DNA of 64,000 nucleotides, from assembly GCF_040939455.1 (NCBI RefSeq), contig NC_134136.1, positions 73,794,001 through 73,858,000 on the forward strand. Reading direction: 5' to 3'. Positions 34,676 through 45,797 of this stretch are shown here, piece by piece. Within the stretch, counting starts at the first letter, position 1. The number at the start of each line of letters is the position of its first letter. The notes beneath the pieces were generated by a model. It was not told the DNA's origin. It was given only the letters and a program-made list of their open reading frames with translations, and ran no database searches. This DNA is from Microcebus murinus. Its lineage: Eukaryota > Chordata > Mammalia > Primates > Cheirogaleidae. A program made the translations under genes and the position numbers.

Positions 34676-37260
34676 ACTGCATGTATATGCTAAATATGCA
34701 GTACAGTCTGCAATCATAGCAGATCATTCTGTAAGAATATACTGTGGACAGTGGTGGATTCCCTCAGATAACAAGTTGAGGCATACAGCTGCTGTGTCTG
34801 CCTCAGAGTCAAGGCCTGGTTAGAGCTCCTTCACATGAACGTAGCACAGCCTGCTAGCTCTCTTCTCTCCTTTAAGTCAAGGCTCAGCTCATTTATCTGA
34901 GATTTTTACTAGGTTATTGGATGCTATTCATGAAACTAAAATCTGAGTAGAAGAAACTGTAGCCTTTTGTTATTGCTCAACTTTATTAAGTATGTTAGTC
35001 TTACATGAAACAGAGGCAGCAACATAAGATATTATTACAGCAAGTGTTTGGGCTCCTTTGATAATTAGGAATATAAAATAAAGGTTTTATTCTGGATAGT
35101 CTATTTCATTTCCTTAAAGGCAGAATAAAAACTTACCAGCATAGCAATACCAGTAAGAGGCCTGAGTAGTCTCAGACTTTTCAGGGAGGCTGCAAAGGAG
35201 GCATTTTTAACACAGGGTTCATGGTGGAGGCCATATTCAATTGCTTTTTAGAACTGCGTGAGGATGGGTTAATACCGACCTTGCTATTAGCCATCTTTTT
35301 AAAATAACATTTTATCCTCTTTGCTGTGAACTGTTTTATCAAGTAGCAATGAAGCAAGCAAGGGAAGCACAGGCCTACAGTTGTCCCTTATTAGTACTAA
35401 ACAAAGCTACTCAACCAAAGCCCTATCCTACATGCTGACTTCTGAAATTAGAAGATGATAGAACACAAGCCAAACACTCAGCCAGAGTACATTTTGTTAA
35501 ATAAATCCCACCCTCCTTCCAAATTCCTCCCCCAACCCTGACCTGCATACCAGTGATCTAACTCTGATACCCTTTCTTCATTCATGTTTTAGGCCTCATA
35601 AATCCTTGCCTGGATGAATTATACAGTCTTCTTCCTACTCACTGTGAGAAGCAAGCATTTTTAATTTATTTTAAGAGAATGTCTCATTCTTAGATAATTT
35701 GCCTGAGCAAAGACAGCATGATTAGCTTGCATTGCACACTATACAATCTGAGGACAGTTTCTCACAAGGATTTTTAATAAGGGTTGTTCTGGCTTAGCTC
35801 CAAAATCCAAAGTGCCTGCAATTGCATGCTCCCAAGCACTTCACTTGCTCTGAAATGTAAGCAGTAGTTGTGGAATTGAGCTCTGGGAGAGAGAGATGCC
35901 AGACTGCAGCTCCTATGTAGGGACACTAGGACCCAAGCATAGATTAATGAACTTGAGTCCAGACAGAGACCCAGTCAAGCTCTCCTGAGAACTGAATCAG
36001 CTGGGGGCCTGAGGCATTTTCAGACATATCTCATGAATCCCCTAAAATGTTATGCATCAGTCATGCTGCTTTTACATTTGTAAATTTTTCATTGACTCAG
36101 CAGTAGGCACTATACAAATCAGAGAGTTTTGTTTCCCACAATACAATAGATCTTTGGAATTTAAATTCTCCCTGGTGTACTCAAAAAGAACAAATTAAAT
36201 GTAGACATTCAGAACTGGGAGGTTTTGAAACTTAGCTATTTTAGACCATAAATTTTGTATACTTTCAGAATAAACATGATATCTTCTTCCTAGTGGTGCC
36301 TTCTTCGTATATTCTTTAATATTTACTCTGTGGAAAAATGCTAGTCAAAGACTGAACCATTTATGATGCCCTCTTTAACATTACCTGTGTAAACTCTCAA
36401 CTGGCTTACAAAATACGATGGGTATTTCAGCTTTTTTTTTTTCCTTCCCAAAGAGCTACAGATTACTAAATAGCCCTATACATTCAAGGATTTAGAGTTT
36501 CCTGTGAGTTCTTGGTGCTCACAAAAAGACATTGAGCACAAGTATCCCTCTGAATTGTTAATTCATCTCGGTTTTCTTTGGGTTGGTTTTGATGATATTC
36601 ATTAATTTACATGATACTTTAAAAGACAGATCACAATTTATACTTTTTTTCAAATACTATAGCCTTATTTATAATAAAGCAAAATAGATATTAGATGTTC
36701 TTTGTGTATGCCATTGGTTAATAACATCTTAGTATGAAAATACATCTTGCCTAGAGTTTTGTTACACATGAGAAATTACCAAAGGTTGCTTTAACTCCTA
36801 GTATAGCTATGTGTGAACTTTCCAAGAACAACTCAGACACCTCTTCCTGCCACTTTATGCATAAATTATCCTATCAAAGAGCTGGTATTTATTCTGAGCT
36901 CTTTGAAATTCTAATCACTTTTATACATCTCCCCAGGCCAGTTGTCTTTTGAAATTTGGGTTACTTACAATTGGCTATTCATAAGTATTGGAATATACAA
37001 TGTGGAGTGCCACCCATTTAGGAGCCTTTAAAGATTCATTGTTCCATTTTCATTAATGGAAATTTAAATGCTTGATAATGATTTTAAAATGATTCTGCAA
37101 TTTCCTTTATTTTAATATTAACATCCTTTATAATATCTTCTGTGTATGTTGAATAGATTTTTAATTAAGCAGATACAGTACCCAGAAATCATAGACTGGA
37201 AACCACCTAAATATGTCATCAATTTAATTTCTCTTGATTTACCCTATTAGGGGTGGGAAT
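34676..37260. other. Non-repetitive DNA
   Basis: No gene or confident repeat is recognised. Frames are short in all directions. Confidence 0.4.
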
Positions 37261-37269
37261 GTGCAGGAA

Positions 37270-37312
37270 CACACACACATAAGCACATGCACACACATAC
37301 ACATACACACAT
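37270..37312. repeat. (CA)n-rich microsatellite, interrupted
   Basis: 'acacacacacataagcacat' followed by further CA and CATA units. Confidence 0.9.
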
Positions 37313-37435
37313 GATATCTCTTTTCCTAAAAGTATCTACAGAAGAAGGCTTTATAGTCTTCTATAAATATCAATTCTTAGATATTGAATTTCTGTTTTAC
37401 TCAGTACTATTTCAATATTTCAATAGATTCTTTCT

Positions 37436-37446
37436 CATATCTGTTT
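37436..37446. repeat. Probable left duplication of the Alu monomer
   Basis: catatctgttt resembles catttctgttt at 37606-37616, with one mismatch. Confidence 0.55.
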
Positions 37447-37491
37447 ATTTTATTTTATTTTATTTTATTTTATTTTATTTTATTTTATTTT
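37447..37491. repeat. (TTTTA)n microsatellite
   Basis: About nine tandem TTTTA units, derived from the A-rich tail of the adjacent Alu monomer. Confidence 0.92.
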
Positions 37492-37605
37492 AGTAGAGAC
37501 AGGATCTCACTCTTGTTCAGGCTGGTCTCGAACGCCTGAGTTAAAATGATCCTCCCGCCTCCCAGAGTGCTAGGATTACAGGCGTGAGCCTCCACACCCA
37601 GCCTC
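37492..37605 (-). mobile_element. Free left Alu monomer (FLAM-like)
   Basis: The complement reads from 'ggctgggtgtggaggctcac' to 'gtctctactaaaataaaata', a single left-arm Alu with an A-rich tail. The second monomer is absent. The neighbouring near-duplicates suggest it inserted as a monomer or was truncated at the tail junction. Confidence 0.8.
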
Positions 37606-37616
37606 CATTTCTGTTT

Positions 37617-38398
37617 TGATCTCCTCTTTCAACAATTTTGGTTCTTGCCCTGCATCTGAGGTAAAATATACTGAAGCACAATTCAATTTAGTGACTTGCT
37701 GGAGGACTATATTTGAAATCACTTTGGTTTATCCTGGATGCTGTCAGGAAACAACAGCAAAACTTTTACTTATAGAAAGTCTTATGTCACTTCCTACTTA
37801 ATGAGTTTTTTTTTTTGTTTTTTTTTTTGTTGTTGTTTTGTTTTAAGAATAAAATCTAAGTTTATTGTATATTAAGTACCTCTAGCATTTTTCTTGCTCA
37901 GAAATGAAAAACTGTGGACACACTGGACACAGTTCATGTGTAAGGTTTGTAAGTTAGCTACTCAATTATAAGCATCTGTTGGCTTTTGGAATCAGCCATT
38001 TATCCTAGGATTGAACTTTATCTCTTTGTTTCCTAAGAAGGTGCTCATTTTTGAGATGGGAATGTTCAGTTCAAGCAGTAGTTCCTTGTCGCACATGATA
38101 CATCATAAAGCATGTGTCAAAAACGAATGCTGATGTTGTGAGAATTATTTCTTTATTTAAAGTGCCCAGCTCTCATATTTGGCTCAATTGTTTTCCTGCA
38201 TAAAAGATCCCTAGCACACTTGGATGACTAAGACAGTCAATTTTTAATTTGAGTGAAGTTTTTCTGAGACTAGATTCCTTCTGCCTCCTGGGTTATTTGT
38301 GGAATAAAAGCTAATTATGAAGCTAAATCTTCCTCAGATCACGTAAGACTATCCCAAATCTTAATAAAATAATGCTGTGGCATTTGTGCCGTGCTTTG
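37617..38398. other. Non-repetitive DNA
   Basis: Nothing recognised except a T/G-rich run at 37807-37845. Confidence 0.4.
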
Positions 38399-38629
38399 CT
38401 TTTTTTTTTTTAATTAATGTTTTTATTTTGGCATATTATGGGGGTACAGATTTTAAGGTTTCAATAAATGCCCATTTCCCCCCCTCCCCCCAAAAGTCTG
38501 AGTCTCCATCATGACCATCCCCCAGATGGTGCACATCTCACTCATTATGTATGTATATACCCGCCCCCCTCCCACCTCCCCAGTACCCTATTACTGTAGC
38601 ACCTATGTGTCCACTTAGGTGCTACTCAG

Positions 38630-41600
38630 TTAATACCAGTTTGCTGGAGAATATATCTGGTGCTTGTTTTTCCATTCTTGGGATACTTCACTTAGTAGTA
38701 TGGGTTCCAGCTCTAACCAGGAAAATATAAGATGTGCTATATCACCATTGTTTCTTAGAGCTGAATAGTACTCCATGGTATACATATACCACATTTTATT
38801 AATCCATTCTTGGATTGATGGGCACTTGGGCTGTTTCCACAGCCTTGCAATTATGAATTGTGCTGCTATAAACATTCGAGTGCAGGTGTCTTTTTTGTAG
38901 AGTGTCACTGGATCATTTGGGTAGATGCCCAGCAATGGGATTGCTGGATCAAATGGTAGATTCACTTGTATCGCTTTAAGGTATCTCCATATTGCTTTCC
39001 ACAGAGGTTGAACTAGTTTGCAGTCCCACCAGCAGTGTAGGAGTGTTCCTCTCTCTCCGCAACCACGCCAGCATTTATTGTTTGGAGCTTTTTTGATAAA
39101 GGCCATTCTCACTGGGGTTAAGTGATATCTCATTGTGGTTTTGATTTGCATTTCCCTGATGATTAGAGATGTTGAGCATTTCTTCATATGTTTGTTGGCC
39201 ATTCTTCTGTCTTCTTTAGAAAAATTTCTGTTCAAGTCCTTTGCCCAGTTTTTAATGGGGTTATTTGATTTTATCTTCCTGATTTTCATGAGTTCTAAGT
39301 ATATTCTAGTTATCAGTCCCTTCTCGGATGCATAGGATGCAAAAATTTTCTCCCATTCTGTAGGTTTTCTGTTTACTTTCATGACTATTTCTTTGGCTGC
39401 GCAGAAGCTTTGTAGTTTGATCATGTCCCATTTATTTATTTTTGTTGCTGCTGTGATTGCCTTTGGGGACTTCTTCATAAACTCTTTGCCCAGGCCGATG
39501 TCTAGGAGAGTGTTTCCAACTTTTTCCTCTAGAGTTCTAATAGTTTCATATCTTAGGTTTAAGTCTGTTATCCAGCGTGAGTTGGTTTTTGTGAGAGGTG
39601 AAAGGTGTGGGTCCTGTTTTAGCCTTCTACAGGTGGCTATTCAGTTTTCCCAGCACCATTTATTGAAGAGAGATTCTTTTCCCCAGTGTATGTTTTTGTC
39701 TGCTTTGTCAAAGATTAGATGGCTATATGAGGATGGTTTTATATCAGGATTCTCACATCTGTTCCACTGGTCAATATTCCTGTTTTTGTGCCAATACCAT
39801 ATTGTTTTAATTACTACAGCTTTGTAGTATAGTTTGATATCTGGCATATTAATGCCTCCCATTTTGTTTTTGTTGCCTAGAATTGCTCTTGATATTCGGG
39901 GTCTTCTTTGGTTCCATACGAAGCGTAAAATTATTTTTTCTATATCTGTGAAGAATGCTGATGGGATTTTAATAGGTATTGCATTGAATCTGTAGATCAG
40001 TTTGGGTAGTATAGACATTTTGATGATATTGAGTCTGCCGATCCACGAGCATGGTATGGATTTCCATCTGTTTACATCCTCTGCTATTTCCTTCCTCAGT
40101 GTTTCATAGTTCTCCCTGTAGAGGTCTTTTACCTCTTTGGTTAAATATATTCCTAGGTACTTTAATTTCTTTGTTGCCATTGTGAAGGGAATTGAGTCTT
40201 TGATTTGGTTCTCAATTAAATTGTTGTTGGCGTATATGAATGCCTCTGATTTCTGTGTATTGATTTTGTATCCTGAGACTTTACAAAATTCATTGATCAG
40301 TTCCAGGAGTTTCTTGGTTGAATCCTTGGGGTTTTCTAGATACAATATCATATCATCAGCAAACAGTGAAAGTTTGATCTCTTCTGCCCCTATTTGGATA
40401 CCTTTGATTCCATTTTCCTGTCTGATTGCTGTAGCCAAGACTTCCAGCACTATGTTGAACAGAAGTGGAGATAGTGGGCAGCCTTGTCTGGTTCCAGTTC
40501 TAAGTGGGAATGATTTCAATCTTTCCCCATTCAATATGATGTTGGCTATGGGTGTGTCATATATGGCTTGTATCATTTTTACCTTTGTCCCTTCTATGCC
40601 TATATTCTTAAGTGTTCGTATCATGAAAGGGTGTTGAATTTTGTCAAAAGCTTTTTCTGCATCTATTGAAAGAATCATGTGGTCTTTGTTTTTGCTTCTG
40701 TTTATGTGGTGAATTGCATGTATAGATTTACGTATGTTGAACCATCCCTACATCCCTGGGATGAAGCCCACTTGGTCGTGGTGGATTATTTTTTGATAAG
40801 TGTCTGGATTCGGTTAGCTAAGATTTTGTTGAAAATTTTTGCATGTATATTCATTAGGGATATTGGTCTGTAGTTTTCTTTTTTTGTTGCATCCTTTCCT
40901 GGTTTTGGTATCAGAGTAATATTCGCTTCATCAAAGGTGTCGGGGTGGTTTCCGTTCTTCTCGATGTTGTGGAATAGTTTCTGCAAGATAGGTACTAGTT
41001 CTTCTTTGTAAGTGTGGTAAAATTCAGGTGTGAAGCCATCTGGACCGGGACTTTTCTTTTTAGGGAGATTTTTAATGGCTGTTTCTATTTCAGCTGTTGA
41101 GATTGGTCTGTTCAGGGAATCTATTTCTTCCTGGTTGAGCCTAGGGAGGCTGTGTGTTTCTAGAAATTTGTCCATTTCCTCCACATTTTTCAGTTTGTGT
41201 GCATAAAGATTTTTGTAGCATTCATAAATTGTATCTTGTATCTCTTTGGGATCAGTTGTGATATCTCCTTTTTTATTCCTGATGGAGCTTATTAAAGATT
41301 TCTCTTTTCTGCTTTTCGTTAGCTTAGCCAATGGTGTGTCAATTTTGTTTATTTTTTCAAAGAACCAACTTTTTGTTTTATTAATCTCCTGAATAGCTTT
41401 CCTGTTTTCAATTTCATTTAGTTCTGATTTGATCTTGTTGATTTCCCTTCTTCTGCTGGGTTTGGGGTTGGTCTGTTCTTCTTTTTCCAGCTCTTTGAGT
41501 CGTTTCATTAGATTGTCTATTTGTGATCTTCTTGTCTTTTGGTTATAGGCATTTATGGAGATAAACTTTCCTCTCAGAACTGCTTTAGCTGTGTCCCAGA

Positions 41601-42503
41601 GGAGTTGATAACTTGTCTCTCCATTGTCATTTTCTTCATAGAACTTTTTTATTTCCGTCTTGATTTCTTCATTTACGAAGAAATCATTTAGTAGGAGGTT
41701 GTTTAATTTCCACGTTTTTGTGTAGAAATGTGAGTTTCTGTTAGGGTTGATTTCTAGTTTTATTCCACTGTGATCTGAGAAGGTACATGGTATGATTTCT
41801 ATTTTTTTAAATTTCTTGAGATTTTCTTTGTGTCCTAGGATATGGTCAATCTTAGAGAATGTCCCGTGAGCTGATGAGAAGAACGTATATTCAGTGGATT
41901 TTGGGTAGAATGTTCTGTAGAAGTCTGTGAGACCCAATTGTTCTAGAGTTTTGTTTAAGTCCATTATTTCTTTATTAAATTTCTGTTTGGAAGATCTGTC
42001 TCGTGCCGTCAGTGGGGTTTTGAAATCTCCGGCGATTATGGAGTTGCTATTAATCCATTTGCTTAGCTCCAGTAAGATTTGCTTTATGAATCTGGGTGCA
42101 CCTAAGTTGGGTGCATATATATTTAAAATTGTTCTCTCTTCTTGTTGGACTATGCCCTTCACCATTATATAATGACCCTCTTTGTCTTTTACTACTTTTG
42201 TTGGTTTAAAAACTAAATCGTCTGAAATTAGAACTGCCACACCAGCCTTCTTTTGGCTTCTATTTGCTTGGAATATTGATCTCCCCCTTTTATTTTTAGT
42301 CTATATGCATCCTTGCAGGTTAGATGTGTTTCCTGAAGACAGCATATACTTGGCCTGTATTTTCTTATCCATTCAGCCAGCCTATGTCTCTTGAGTGGAG
42401 AGTTTAAGCCATTCGCATTTATTGAGAGAACTGATAGGTAAGGTAGATTACTGATCATTCTATTGGGTTGGATGTTGTTGCTATGATTTCTGTCTTCAGC
42501 CAT
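38630..42503 (-). pseudogene. L1-D ORF2, near-intact with about four lesions
   Basis: The ATG at 42503 begins MAEDRNHSNN. Endonuclease: 'NANGLN', 'QETHL' and 'SDHSGI' are present; 'GDFNTPL' reads GDFKTPL, changing a conserved Asn. A 1-bp deletion near 42283 shifts the frame at about codon 73. The frame 42240-40786 runs through the rest of the endonuclease and the Z region. At 40789-40794 an A7 run is reduced to A6, giving an immediate stop, and a Gln-to-stop follows at 40748-40750. The reverse transcriptase frame 40678-39641 is open for 345 codons with '[10 protein letters not shown]' and 'LFADDMILY' intact. A Trp-to-stop at 39641-39643 is followed by the open C-terminal region (39640-38630) with '[18 protein letters not shown]'. 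L1-E shares the A6 and Gln-to-stop changes; L1-B shares the Trp-to-stop. Confidence 0.93.
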
Positions 42504-42544
42504 TGTAATATCTGGCCTTTAATATCTTTGGGTTTTGGTTGTTT

Positions 42545-43502
42545 TTATATTCGTGGGTTATTATTATGATGTTCCGTGCATAACGCTGTTTTAAGTACTT
42601 CTTGTAGGGCTGGTCTTGTCTTGGTGAATTCTCTGAGCCTTTGCTTGTCTGAGAATGTTTTTATTTCTCCTTCATATACGAAGCTCAGTTTTGCAGGGAA
42701 TAATATTCTAGGCTGGGCATTGTTTTGTTTCAAAAGAGTGAGAATAGGGCCCCAGTCTCTCCTTGCTTGTAAAGTCTCATTAGAGAAGTCTGATGTTATT
42801 CGAATTGGCTTTCCCTTGTATGTTACTTGCTTCTTTTGTCTTACAGCTCTTAGAAGGGCCTCTTTAGTTGATACTTTGGTCAGTCTGATGACTGCATGTC
42901 GTGACGTCTTCCTGTTTGTGTTGAATCTCCCAGGGGTCCTCTGTGCTTCTTAAACTTGTATATCAAGTTTTTGAGCAAGGCTGGGAAATTTTCCTGTATT
43001 ATATCTTCAAACAGCTTGTCCAACCCTTGAGTGTTGTCTTCTTCCCCTCTTTGTAACCCTATGACCCTCACATTAGGTTTCTTCACATAATCCCACAGCT
43101 CTTGTAGGCTTTGTTCTTTTCTCTTGTTTCTCTGCTCTATTTCTGTGACTGATTTATTTAATTGGAGGGTATTATCTTCAAGCTCTGAGATTCTTTCTTC
43201 TGTTTGATCTACCCTGTTCTTGAGACTTTCCACTGTATTTTGTAGTTCCTTCAATTGATTCTTCATTTCCAGGAGTTCAGTTACACTTTTCTTCAATGTG
43301 TCTATTTCTTTTCTCATATCCTGGAGACTTTTTGTGGTTTCTTGGTGTTGGTTATTGAGTTGTTGTTGCAGCTGGGTGAGTGTTCTTATGATCCACATTT
43401 GAAATTCCTCTTCTGTCATATTGGTTGCCTGATTTTGGTCGGTCTCCGTTTGTAGGGGGCTGGTGCTCCTTTTGGGGGTGTGTTTTCCGTTTGGTTCTTC
43501 TT
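42545..43502 (-). pseudogene. L1-D ORF1, start codon lost and frameshifted
   Basis: The ATG that starts ORF1 in siblings is AAG here (43500-43502). A 1-bp deletion just downstream joins the overlapping upstream frame to the ORF1 frame, giving an open stretch from 43683 to 42880, but that stretch has no ATG at its start (TTG at 43683). It contains the coiled coil and 'KKPNVRVIGL'. A second 1-bp deletion near 42975 breaks the RRM-like domain, and the C-terminal domain is open at 42733-42545. No ORF1 protein of normal form is expected. Confidence 0.88.
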
Positions 43503-44918
43503 GTTTCCTGAGTTCTTTCGCTGATTTCTTCCCATGTCGATCAGTTGTTGTTTCTTTCCTTAGGTTATTGTTTGAGTATTCACACACCTTGTTTAGTTTC
43601 TGAGTCGTTAGGTGGTGCCTGTGGGTGAAATTGGACCACTCCCTGTATATTGAGGCAGTGGGTGCCGTGGAAAGGCTGTGCAAGATGCCGTCCCTGTCAG
43701 TAGGTGGCGTTTGCTTGGAGGAACAGGCTATGGTGTTGATTTTGAGTCCTTTTATCAGCTCTCGTTCTGGGCGGAGCTGGGTTGGGTAAGCCTGCCCTCA
43801 GGCCGTTAGCAGGGGTCAAAGTTCCGTTCTCTGCTTCCAGGGAAAGCTGTCTGGGTGGGGCTGGAATGGTCCTGCTCAGCCAGAAAGTCTGGGTGTGCGG
43901 GTGGGGCTGTCTGAGACCCGGAGTCTGGAGCAGGCCTCACTTCTTTCCACCCTCCCCAACTCTGCAGCTACTCCTGGGCCTCTGCCAGCAGGCCAGACCA
44001 CAAGCCACCAGGCCTCCCCGGACTGTCATGCCGGCGGGGAGGTTCCCTGCACAGGAATGCCACCTGGGTTGGGCGCAAGGCCTCCTCCTGGGAGGAGGGT
44101 TGCCCTCTAGGATGCCGATCCGCCCCTGGAGGCACACAGACCTCAGTAGGCTGTTCACGTATAACCCTTCTGTGCCCCGGCCAATGCTAGCCCTAGGTGC
44201 AGGGGATCTGGTCTGCAGGTCTGACCTCTGGGTCCCAGAGTTCAAACTGTATTCTCACCAGGGAGAGGATTTCCGGTCCTAATTCACCCACAGGGAGCCC
44301 AAGCTGGGTCTATGTCTCTCAGCCTCTGAGTCGGCACGGTTTTCCTGGGAACACGGTGCCAGCAGCACCTGGTAGGGCGGGCGGGGTCCCAAACGGGAAG
44401 GTCCTGTTCCCTGGAGGTGCCTCTGGCTGGTGGCTGTATTGTCTCTCTGGGCAGCTGCGGGTAGGGTCGGCGGAGGGGAGGAGGAGGCAATATGGCGCCT
44501 GCCGCGCGGCTCGGGTCGGTGTACACAGAGGTGCCCGGAGGAAGTTGGGAACCTGGTGCCACGTCTGCTACAGGCTCACCGCTGGCAGGCGGCGGCAGTC
44601 TCTGGGCTGGTGTCTGCAGGTCTCTCCACCCGCTGGGGATCCCACCAGCAGTCCCGAATGCAGGGGAGGGGAAACAGCAAATCCACGTACCCTTGCCGCT
44701 GGTCTCCGGGCTGCTCTGGTGGTCTCAGCCTCCAGTTCTACCCCGCAGCCTCCTCCCGTGGAGTCTCCCGGGGTCTCAGGTACCCCTCCTTCCGGCCCTT
44801 GTCCGCTGTATGCTCGTCTTCTTGCTTCTTTCCTCTAGTTTCTGCTAGAATCTGTCTTTTCTGCAGAGACCCTCTGTCTGGCAGTGTTATTCTTCCGCCA
44901 TCTTGCTCCGCTCCCTGA
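43503..44918 (-). promoter_or_regulatory. L1-D 5'UTR with intact YY1-type site
   Basis: GC-rich 1.4 kb, homologous to the L1-B and L1-E 5'UTRs. A gap of about 40 bp relative to L1-B lies near 44380. The YY1-type CAAGATGGCGG (plus strand ccgccatcttg, 44895-44905) sits about 15 bp inside the 5' end, the position from which YY1 directs accurate initiation in human L1. Confidence 0.75.
44492..44848 (+). CDS. ORF0-like antisense ORF in L1-D (candidate)
   Basis: ATG in the same 'gcaatATGgcg' context as L1-B, 118 codons, colinear with L1-B and L1-E from MAPAARLGSVYTEVPGG to a terminal 'SFC' stop. The 3' half is Leu-rich (about residues 80-117). See the finding on the antisense frame for caveats. 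Confidence 0.35.
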   Translation: MAPAARLGSVYTEVPGGSWEPGATSATGSPLAGGGSLWAGVCRSLHPLGIPPAVPNAGEGKQQIHVPLPLVSGLLWWSQPPVLPRSLLPWSLPGSQVPLLPALVRCMLVFLLLSSSFC

Positions 44919-45089
44919 GTTTTTTATGATATATTAGATACTGAATACTTAACATTCATGCCTAGGTTCGTTCTCATCATTGTATGTATAGATTACTCCA
45001 ACAACTTACTAATGTATTTGTTTACTTTTGAGACTACTACCATTATCACCCATCACTTCATCCACCTGATTTGTACCTCCAAATAGTCA

Positions 45090-45650
45090 TACTATAATGA
45101 GTCTTTGATCCGATCATTCTTCTTTTCAAAAGAATTCAATGACTTTTCCTTGGTTATAGGTAAAAAGCAATCCCTTTCCCTTGCCTTCAGAATTATTTAC
45201 AGTCTGGCCTCAACCTCTACCTTCCCAGTGTTCTCTCCATCTAGTCACTATCAGAATTCCTCTTACTGGGTCCTTAAGCACATGATATTTGTATCTGCCT
45301 CTGTACTTTTCTCCATGCTATTTATCCAACCAGAAACACCTACTTTCCCTATACTTATCAGCCCTTCCCATTGTAAAGGGTCAACTCTATGTTTTGTTCT
45401 CTGCCTGAAGCCTTGCTCATCCTTTCCAACACATAGTTACCTTGGCTTCTCTTGCCCTCTCCTTCCTTTGAATTGAGCATTTATTGTCACTCTGTTCTTG
45501 AATATGAATTTTGAAATTAATGTTTATTGTTACTTACCACCTGCATATGTGGATCTCATCCTCATTATAGGAATATTAGGTCCTCATAGCAGGAATTGTA
45601 CTTGATACTTCCTAATATTCCTGAAAGTATCTGACACATGATTTTGATTA
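45090..45650 (+). mobile_element. L2 LINE 3' fragment
   Basis: The order 'tttacagtctggcctcaacc', 'ctgcctctgtacttttctcc', 'ctgcctgaagccttgctcat' and 'ctcatagcaggaattgtact' follows the L2 3' region in sense orientation. It is old and diverged; the exact limits are estimates. Confidence 0.6.
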
Positions 45651-45717
45651 GGATAATTTTTAAACTTTCTATTTATATGCAAATGAATATAAGCAATTAA
45701 GATTATAGTAGGCCCTC

Positions 45718-45797
45718 AATATATATATATATGTGATATTTTCACACACACACATATATATGTATGCATGTGTGTATATATATATATATATATATGC
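45718..45797. repeat. (TA)n/(CA)n compound microsatellite
   Basis: Alternating TA runs with a central CACACACACACA and TGTGTG tract. TA-rich ends allow cruciform or slipped structures. Confidence 0.9.

Larger units (their letters stand above)
38401..44918 (-). mobile_element. L1-D, full-length L1 (about 6.5 kb)
   Basis: Complete structure on the minus strand: 5' end near 44918 with an intact YY1-type site, 5'UTR, ORF1 region 43502-42545, ORF2 42503-38630, 3'UTR and an A-rich tail at 38401. The sequence is clean and closely related to L1-E, so it is young on the scale of this window. I could not find a convincing target-site duplication: the left flank 'ccgtgctttgc' and the right flank 'gttttttatgat' do not match. 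Confidence 0.93.

Noticed and set aside
37270..37312. CRISPR-like or satellite array
   Set aside because: It is an ordinary CA microsatellite. No regularly spaced direct repeats with unique spacers occur in the window.
40786..40800. Programmed -1 frameshift at the shared A6 run of L1-D and L1-E2
   Set aside because: A stop codon follows only 12-15 codons later in the ORF2 frame in both copies, so frameshifting alone would not restore ORF2. The site also lacks a standard slippery heptamer.
44197..44838. 213-codon plus-strand frame antisense to L1-D, and a 211-codon frame at 57894-58529 in L1-E2
   Set aside because: They occupy different phases in different copies and depend on copy-specific indels, so there is no conserved product.
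45105..45476. 123-codon plus-strand frame
   Set aside because: It falls inside an L2 fragment, and the amino acid order matches no conserved protein.
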